Positions 57,106 through 64,000 of a stretch of 64,000 nucleotides of DNA are shown one piece after another. A model generated the notes under the pieces. It worked only from the letters and a program-made list of their open reading frames with translations. It was not told the DNA's origin and did no database searches. The stretch is from Papaver somniferum (taxonomy: Eukaryota; Streptophyta; Magnoliopsida; Ranunculales; Papaveraceae), in the NCBI RefSeq assembly GCF_003573695.1, contig NC_039368.1:10253860-10317859 (forward strand), read 5' to 3'. The number at the start of each line of letters is the position of its first letter. The first letter of the stretch is position 1. The position numbers and the translations under genes are program-made.

Positions 57106-58342
57106 ATTATTAGAAATATGTAAATCTGAAATTCAAGATTTACTAGATAAAGGTTTGATTAGAAAAAGTTACTCTCCTTGGAGTTGTCCTGCATTTTATG
57201 TAGAAAAAGCAGCTGAATTAGAAAGAGGAGTTCCGAGATTAGTCATCAACTATAAGCCTTTGAATAAAGCATTAAGATGGATTAGGTATCCAATTCCTAA
57301 TAAAAAAGATCTTTTAGATAGATTACATAATGCTATCATATTTTCAAAATTTGACTTAAAGTCAGGATATTGGCAAATTCAAATCGCAGAAAAAGACAAG
57401 TATAAAACTGCATTTACGGTTCCCTTTGGACATTATGAATGGAATGTTATGCCATTTGGTTTAAAAAATGCTCCGTCAGAATTTCAACATATTATGAATA
57501 ACATATTTAATTCTTATTCAACTTTTACAATTGTATACATTGATGATGTATTAATATATTCTGAGTCAATTGAGCAACATTTTAAACACTTATCAATATT
57601 CCTCAAAATAGTAAAACAGGCTGGATTAGTGGTATCTGCAAAAAAGATGAAAATATTTCAAACCCAGGTTAGATTCCTTGGTCACAATATTAATAAAGGT
57701 ACTATAATACCTATAGAACGGGCTATATCCTTTGCTGATAAATTTCCTGATGAAATCAAGGATAAAAAACAATTACAAAGATTCTTAGGAAGCTTAAATT
57801 ATATAGCAGATTTTTATAAGGATTTAGCTAAGGATAGCAAACCTCTATATGCAAGATTACGGAAAAACCCTGCTAATTGGAGCAGTGAGCATACAACTGC
57901 TGTTATAAAAATCAAAGCTAAAGCTAAAGAATTTCCATGCCTAACTATAGCGAATCCAACAGCCTACAAAATAGTTGAGACCGATGCTTCACATGTCGGA
58001 TATGGAGGAATCCTTAAACAAAGGATTCATAATAAAGAGAAATTAGTAAGATATACCTCAGGTGTATGGAAATCGGGACAACAAAATTACTCAACCATTA
58101 AAAAAGAAATATTGGCAATAATTCATTGTGTTACTAAATTTGAAAGTGATTTGTTAAACCAGGAATTTCTTATTAGAGTGGATTGTCAGGCAGCTAAGGA
58201 AGTATTGGTAAAGGATGTTAAAAATTTAGCCTCTCGGCAAATTTTTGCAAGATGGCAAGCCATTTTATCAGCGTTTGATTTTAAAATTGAATATATAAAA
58301 GGTGAAACTAATTCTCTACCTGAGATCCTGCAGAAGTTGTAA
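57041..58342 (+). pseudogene. Viral reverse transcriptase and truncated RNase H, copy B
   Basis: 433 codons open throughout RT and RNase H. YIDD is at residues 166-169, RNase H D at ETDASHVGYG, E at KKEILAI and D at RVDCQAAK. The last RNase H part is lost through a 230 bp deletion (end reads LPEILQKL). The neighbouring D-H change (DASDV to DASHV) is not at the catalytic D. Confidence 0.88.
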
Positions 58343-58344
58343 GC

Positions 58345-59255
58345 ATGTACTTAAAAGAGAATATTTTACCACATTATGGTAAAACTAGAGAGTTTTATGA
58401 AACAATACTCATAGACACGGGATCTATCCTTTTAACACATAACACGGCCAACAGTAATGGTAATGGTCTTCCTGCGTTCTCCAAGCTTGTTATTCTTAAG
58501 GTGTTATCATACCGAGATTGGGGAATGAACCCTCATGGGTTAAAAAAAATCAATGATCACCCCCATATCAAACCGAGATCATATTCTTATACTGATTATA
58601 TTAAAGCATGGACACATATTTTTTGCTATCAAACTCAGAGATTCTCTCATTCCTGGTATATTGGTTTTAAACTCAATACAATCAAAGAGCTACCAAATTG
58701 GTTCAGAGCATGGCTAAGTAGTTGGGGGCCATGCCCGGAGATTTCACCTGCATATATTATAGATATGTTAAATAAGTTTATCAAGGCTAATAGCCAATCT
58801 TATGATATAAGAAGATTAATGCAGTGGTTATTTATAATGTATGAAATCTCATGGATTCTAAGATGGAATTATTCGATTCCACAAGATAATGATCCTGATT
58901 GGGATTACATCCCTTATTTAGAAAGGCAATTATATATCAAATGGTGGGATAGATATAATGCAGCACATCTACAACCATCTACATTTAACATGCAGTTTGT
59001 TGCAACTCAGCTTATGGTATCGGCATCAACCACCTCAATGCCGATGGAATTCTCAACCCACATACTCACACTAAATCATAGGCACGGGGACTTGTCAAAG
59101 GAATAATTTAAGAAGCAGATTTTGGAGGCACTTGATAACGAAGATTTGGGTTCCCAACCGTCCTCGTCAAAAACCTTTGAGGAAGAAGAGATAAAATCGG
59201 AAAATACAGAAGACCTAAATGCAAATGGTGATGATTGCTTTGGAATGATTTAGGG
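58345..59255 (+). pseudogene. Viral downstream ORF (unassigned), copy B
   Basis: 253 codons to TAA 59104-59106, then open again in the same frame for about 48 codons to the TAG at 59251-59253. Tryptophan-rich (SHSWYIGFKL, LPNWFRAWLSSWGPCPE, IKWWDRYNAAHL). No transmembrane signal, protease or polymerase motif. The N-terminus is lost in the 230 bp deletion. Position downstream of pol suits the place of the transactivator or of Florendovirus ORF2, but I see no match to either. Confidence 0.6.
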
Positions 59256-59465
59256 TTTAAATGGTTCGAAGAAGATAGAAAAATTCTAATTATTTTCCGG
59301 CAAAAAATTGGTCAACTTTTCATCAACAGGAAGCAGGATCGACTCCACTATTCACCAAGGACACGTATTTGCTTCAAAATAGTAAAAGTGAAAAGGTTTA
59401 ATATTTTCCAAAAAAGAAAAAAGGTAAATCTTATCTAAGATTTCCACCTTAGATATGTCTTCCAC

Positions 59466-59475
59466 NNNNNNNNNN
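59466..59475. other. Assembly gap (10 N)
   Basis: Sequence left of the gap (57245-59465) is repeated right of it (59476-61696) at a constant offset of 2231. Confidence 0.95.
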
Positions 59476-61696
59476 ATCAACTATAAGCCTTTGAATAAAG
59501 CATTAAGATGGATTAGGTATCCAATTCCTAATAAAAAAGATCTTTTAGATAGATTACATAATGCTATCATATTTTCAAAATTTGACTTAAAGTCAGGATA
59601 TTGGCAAATTCAAATCGCAGAAAAAGACAAGTATAAAACTGCATTTACGGTTCCCTTTGGACATTATGAATGGAATGTTATGCCATTTGGTTTAAAAAAT
59701 GCTCCGTCAGAATTTCAACATATTATGAATAACATATTTAATTCTTATTCAACTTTTACAATTGTATACATTGATGATGTATTAATATATTCTGAGTCAA
59801 TTGAGCAACATTTTAAACACTTATCAATATTCCTCAAAATAGTAAAACAGGCCGGATTAGTGGTATCTGCAAAAAAGATGAAAATATTTCAAACCCAGGT
59901 TAGATTCCTTGGTCACAATATTAATAAAGGTACTATAATACCTATAGAACGGGCTATATCCTTTGCTGATAAATTTCCTGATGAAATCAAGGATAAAAAA
60001 CAATTACAAAGATTCTTAGGAAGCTTAAATTATATAGCAGATTTTTATAAGGATTTAGCTAAGGATAGCAAACCTCTATATGCAAGATTACGGAAAAACC
60101 CTGCTAATTGGAGCAGTGAGCATACAACTGCTGTTATAAAAATCAAAGCTAAAGCTAAAGAATTGCCATGCCTAACTATAACGAATCCAACAACCTACAA
60201 AATAGTTGAGACTGATGCTTCAGATGTCGGATATGGAGGAATCCTTAAACAAAGGATTCATAATAAAGAGCAATTAGTAAGATATACCTCAGGTGTATGG
60301 AAATCGGCACAACAAAATTACTCAACCATTAAAAAAGAAATATTGGCAATAATTCATTGTGTTACTAAATTTGAAAGTGATTTGTTAAACCAGGAATTTC
60401 TTATTAGAGTGGATTGTCAGGCAGCTAAGGAAGTATTGGTAAAGGATGTTAAAAATTTAGCCTCTCGGCAAATTTTTGCAAGATGGCAAGCCATTTTATC
60501 AGCGTTTGATTTTAAAATTGAATATATAAAAGGTGAAACTAATTCTCTACCTGAGATCCTGCAGAAGTTGTAAGCATGTACTTAAAAGAGAATATTTTAC
60601 CACATTATGGTAAAACTAGAGAGTTTTATGAAACAATACTCATAGACACGGGATCTATCCTTTTAACACATAACACGGCCAACAGTAATGGTAATGGTCT
60701 TCCTGCGTTCTCCAAGCTTGTTATTCTTAAGGTGTTATCATACCGAGATTGGGGAATGAACCCTCATGGGTTAAAAAAAATCAATGATCACCCCCATATC
60801 AAACCGAGATCATATTCTTATACTGATTATATTAAAGCATGGACACATATTTTTTGCTATCAAACTCAGAGATTCTCTCATTCCTGGTATATTGGTTTTA
60901 AACTCAATACAATCAAAGAGCTACCAAATTGGTTCAGAGCATGGCTAAGTAGTTGGGGGCCATGCCCGGAGATTTCACCTGCATATATTATAGATATGTT
61001 AAATAAGTTTATCAAGGCTAATAGCCAATCTTATGATATAAGAAGATTAATGCAGTGGTTATTTATAATGTATGAAATCTCATGGATTCTAAGATGGAAT
61101 TATTCGATTCCACAAGATAATGATCCTGATTGGGATTACATCCCTTATTTAGAAAGGCAATTATATATCAAATGGTGGGATAGATATAATGCAGCACATC
61201 TACAACCATCTACATTTAACATGCAGTTTGTTGCAACTCAGCTTATGGTATCGGCATCAACCACCTCAATGCCGATGGAATTCTCAACCCACATACTCAC
61301 ACTAAATCATAGGCACGGGGACTTGTCAAAGGAATAATTTAAGAAGCAGATTTTGGAGGCACTTGATAACGAAGATTTGGGTTCCCAACCGTCCTCGTCA
61401 AAAACCTTTGAGGAAGAAGAGATAAAATCGGAAAATACAGAAGACCTAAATGCAAATGGTGATGATTGCTTTGGAATGATTTAGGGTTTAAATGGTTCGA
61501 AGAAGATAGAAAAATTCTAATTATTTTCCGGCAAAAAATTGGTCAACTTTTCATCAACAGGAAGCAGGATCGACTCCACTATTCACCAAGGACACGTATT
61601 TGCTTCAAAATAGTAAAAGTGAAAAGGTTTAATATTTTCCAAAAAAGAAAAAAGGTAAATCTTATCTAAGATTTCCACCTTAGATATGTCTTCCAC
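59476..61696 (+). pseudogene. Viral RT, RNase H and downstream ORF, repeat of copy B
   Basis: RT/RNase H frame 59476-60573 (starts mid-RT because of the gap; YIDD present) and the downstream ORF 60576-61337. They carry the same 230 bp deletion, the same TAA after 'SKE' and the same tail as copy B. Only scattered base differences, for example DASD instead of DASH in RNase H. It then runs on into the leader that copy B lacks. Confidence 0.88.
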
Positions 61697-62303
61697 CTGT
61701 CTACCACTTATAGGTTGTTGTAATTATAGATAGGATTCTCAAAAAAGAAAATCTTATCTCTTTTGTTTCTTGCAAACTTTCCCCTTATAAATACCCGTTA
61801 AGGGAAAGGGAAAGAGCAAGTTTTTAGTTCTCAAGAGTCATTGTCTATAAGTTTGAGAGTGAAAGTTTCTGAGTGTTTCCTGCTTTGAGAGTGATAGTTT
61901 GTGGTCTAAGTGTGAGTTTGAAGTTGTTTGGTGTGCTATCTATTAAGGAATAAAATACTACTTTGTAAGTATCTCTACCCGTTATCTATGTTTTAAGTTT
62001 CTTTTAATTATGAAGATTCCTTTTAATTTTCTATTAATCATTTTCTAAATTATCTTTCAATCACTATTTCTATTTATTAGTTTTAATAATATATTATGTT
62101 TTGAAGTTTTATATATATATATATATATATTGTGTTTCAATATAAAGATTATATAAAACCTGGGAACGTTTTGGTATCAGAGCCATTTAAAAGGGGAGAT
62201 AAAGTGCTAAATATTAGTCGCAGTGATCTCGTAAAATAAAACCTCTTTAAAAAATTAGAGCATTGATTCTTGTTGACCGTTTACAGCTTTATAAACCCTA
62301 ATT
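61697..62303 (+). promoter_or_regulatory. Viral intergenic promoter/leader
   Basis: TATA box TATAAATA at 61786-61793. Poly(A) signal AATAAA at 61949-61954, about 160 bases downstream, as in the terminally redundant transcripts of this family. A tRNA-Met primer site TGGTATCAGAGCCA at 62172-62185 is followed by the first viral ATG at 62304. This is the only copy of the region in the window. Confidence 0.85.
62172..62185 (+). promoter_or_regulatory. tRNA-iMet primer binding site of the pararetrovirus
   Basis: TGGTATCAGAGCCA, an exact match to the site that defines position 1 of caulimovirid genomes. Confidence 0.9.
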
Positions 62304-63059
62304 ATGGCTGGCTTTGTCAGATCGTTTTCAAAGAAAAATAGTTTGAAAAATAAAATAACCCTTAATTCAGAAGAGGTCATAATGCATGACATTGAAAAAC
62401 AATTACAAAATTAGAATATTCCTAATGTTCCAGTTAATGAAGTATATAAGAAATGATCTTTTCAATTCAGAAGCGATTACGCAATTAAAACTGTAGAAAA
62501 GACCATATCTATAATTGATTCGAATGATAATTTTGAGCTTTTCTCTCCTAGAATGATAGAAGATCATAAACAAAAAAGATTTAATTATCTTCATATAGGC
62601 TTAATCCAAATAGCCGTAAAACCATTGACAAGGACAGGATTAAATAATTATGTACTCTTATGTGTCAGGGATTGTAGACACAATAAATTCACTGATTCAT
62701 TATTAGGAATTATTGAGTCCACCTTATGTGAAGGTCCAATTTATTTTAATTGTTTCCCAAATTTTTCGGTGTCTCTGTCTGATCCAGGACTCCTTAAAAC
62801 TCTAACTTTAAATGTTAGAACTCAGGGGTTTGATATGGTCGTAGGGTCGCAGAACTTAGCCGTTGTGTATAGAATATATTATAAGGTTATGAATACCTTA
62901 TGTCCTAATGCTCAAGTTTATGACACAAAAGGTCAGACTACTCTTTTTCATACCAATGTTGGTAAAGCCCATACAGTTATTCCCAGAACCATAAAGTGGG
63001 ATCAGGTTACCCTCCCTGAAAAGTGGACTTTACAGGTAGAAGTTCCAGCAAAGCATTGA
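62304..63059 (+). pseudogene. Viral movement protein domain, copy C
   Basis: The only copy with its ATG (62304, MAGFVRSFSKKN). In-frame stops at 62412-62414 (TAG), 62454-62456 (TGA) and 63057-63059 (TGA) are the same as in copy B, so the copies descend from one already broken ancestor. The body is otherwise as in copy B. Confidence 0.8.
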
Positions 63060-63104
63060 CAAAACCAAAATCTCCAACAAATAATTGAATATGAAGATGG
63101 AGAT

Positions 63105-64000
63105 GTGGAAATACAGTTTACATCTTTCAGGAAAACTAGGCTTAAGATATCAGAAGGCGAGGGAAGTGCACCAAGGCCATCTGTAGCATCTTCTTCCTAT
63201 ACAGATCCTATTCATAATTTTATAAATGACCCAAATGATATTATTATAGAAGGAGTTAAACAAAAGTGGTACACCTTAGTCACCCTAATCATTGGAAAAG
63301 AATACCGTTTTGAAACTATGGCACTCATAGATTCGGGTGCAGATCTAAACTGCTTAAATGAAGGATTAGTTCCCACAAAGTATTTTAGCAAAACAACCCA
63401 AGTTCTTAATACTGCAAATGGAAACAAATTGATAATTAATTACAAATTATCTGATGCTACGGTGTGTAATAATGGTATTTGTCTAGTGACACCATTTATC
63501 ATGGTAAAGAATTTATCTCAATCCTGCATATTAGGGACTCCATTCTTGAATATGTTATACCCGTTAAGTATTAACAATACGGGCATTGAAGCCCTCATCA
63601 GGGACATAAAATATTATTTGAATTTGTCTTTGAACCTAGGCAAAAATTTATTAACCAGGTTCAAGAAAAAATCAAGCACAAAGAAAATTTTTTATTCTTC
63701 TTAAAAGAGGAGATTCAATATAAGCAAATAGAAGAGAAACTAAATTTCCCAAAACTCCAAAAACAAATCAATGATTTTAATGATCTTCTAGTGAAAGAAG
63801 TTTGTGCTGAAAGCCCAAATGCATTCTGGGAAAGAAAACAACATATAGTAGAATTACCTTATGAAGCAGATTTTTCTGAAAAAATGATTCCAACAAAAGC
63901 CAGACCAATTCAAATGAACAATAGATTATTAGAAATATGTAAATCTGAAATTCAAGATTTACTAGATAAAGGTTTGATTAGAAAAAGTTACTCTCCTTGG
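63105..64000 (+). pseudogene. Viral coat start fused to protease, then RT; copy C
   Basis: The coat region is cut after IIEGVK (63260) and joined in frame to the protease start (QKWYTLVTL). A ~2.6 kb stretch, equivalent to about 53804-56440, is absent, including the coat core and zinc finger. Protease site DSGADLNCL present. A missing T near 63599 shifts the frame (RDIKYYLNL). At 63879-63884 the A run is six long, unlike A and B, so protease and RT are in one frame here. RT runs off the window end. Confidence 0.82.

Larger units (their letters stand above)
52853..59465 (+). other. Endogenous pararetrovirus copy B
   Basis: Order: movement protein, coat with zinc finger, protease, RT, RNase H, downstream ORF. 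The promoter/leader is missing at the left junction (compare 61629-62314). It ends at a ten-base N gap. The gene order and single long polyprotein layout fit Petuvirus/Florendovirus-like Caulimoviridae; the genus is an inference. Confidence 0.88.

Noticed and set aside
1..64000. tRNA or rRNA genes
   Set aside because: Only primer-site matches to tRNA ends were seen; no cloverleaf-like or rRNA sequence.

Overview
The window reads as plant nuclear DNA (an angiosperm, probably a eudicot). It has GT-AG introns, Ty1/copia and Ty3/gypsy elements with tRNA-type primer sites, CACTA transposons and integrated caulimovirid sequence. It is AT-rich and dominated by nested mobile elements. I see no tRNA, rRNA, CRISPR or prokaryotic-style operon. 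The species cannot be fixed from the sequence alone. Four N runs (18241-18250, 49001-49055, 59466-59475, and poly-A leading into the second) show it is scaffolded assembly.

1-17.5 kb: the start of a minus-strand copia element (gag-protease, LTR near 1412-1563) lies beside a low-complexity tandem repeat with a ~220-260 bp period. That repeat recurs at 8230-8623, 13594-13973 and 17364-17420. It was split by a complete copia element (8624-13593, 5 bp target duplication AAATA) and by a non-autonomous CACTA element (13974-17363), which itself carries a nested ~1.2 kb terminal-inverted-repeat element. Between the first two repeat blocks lies a decayed, multi-exon CACTA transposase gene (2224-5245, minus).

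17.5-26 kb: a complete Ty3/gypsy, Athila-like, gag-protease-only element (17542-25926, target duplication TAGCC). 26-36 kb: gene remnants and probably the only host-gene material: a POB1/LRB-type BTB protein first exon, a LINE-type RNase H fragment, a small spliced gene of unknown function (29162-29957), a LINE ORF1 remnant, a cluster of ten 18-20 bp palindromes and a short inverted-repeat element. 36-41 kb: a truncated copia element, a Harbinger/NAM-associated-type gene fragment, a subterminal-repeat block and a stray copia LTR.

41.45-64 kb: an endogenous pararetrovirus locus (Caulimoviridae; movement protein-coat-protease-RT-RNase H order, nearest to Petuvirus/Florendovirus layouts) in tandem partial copies, all broken by stops and frameshifts. 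A second gag-only LTR element (44011-52180, target duplication CTGGG) interrupts the first copy. Only the last copy keeps the viral promoter/leader with a TATA box, poly(A) signal and tRNA-Met primer site.

The most interesting signals are: (a) three adjacent hairpins, with base-pair covariation, conserved between the two otherwise different gag-only LTR elements just upstream of the polypurine tract; (b) a repeated AGGA-loop hairpin before both internal and terminal polypurine tracts; (c) the palindrome cluster at 33.66-34.05 kb, whose unit also occurs in the copia LTRs; (d) a perfect fold-back at the left pararetrovirus junction; and (e) an unassigned viral ORF downstream of RNase H.
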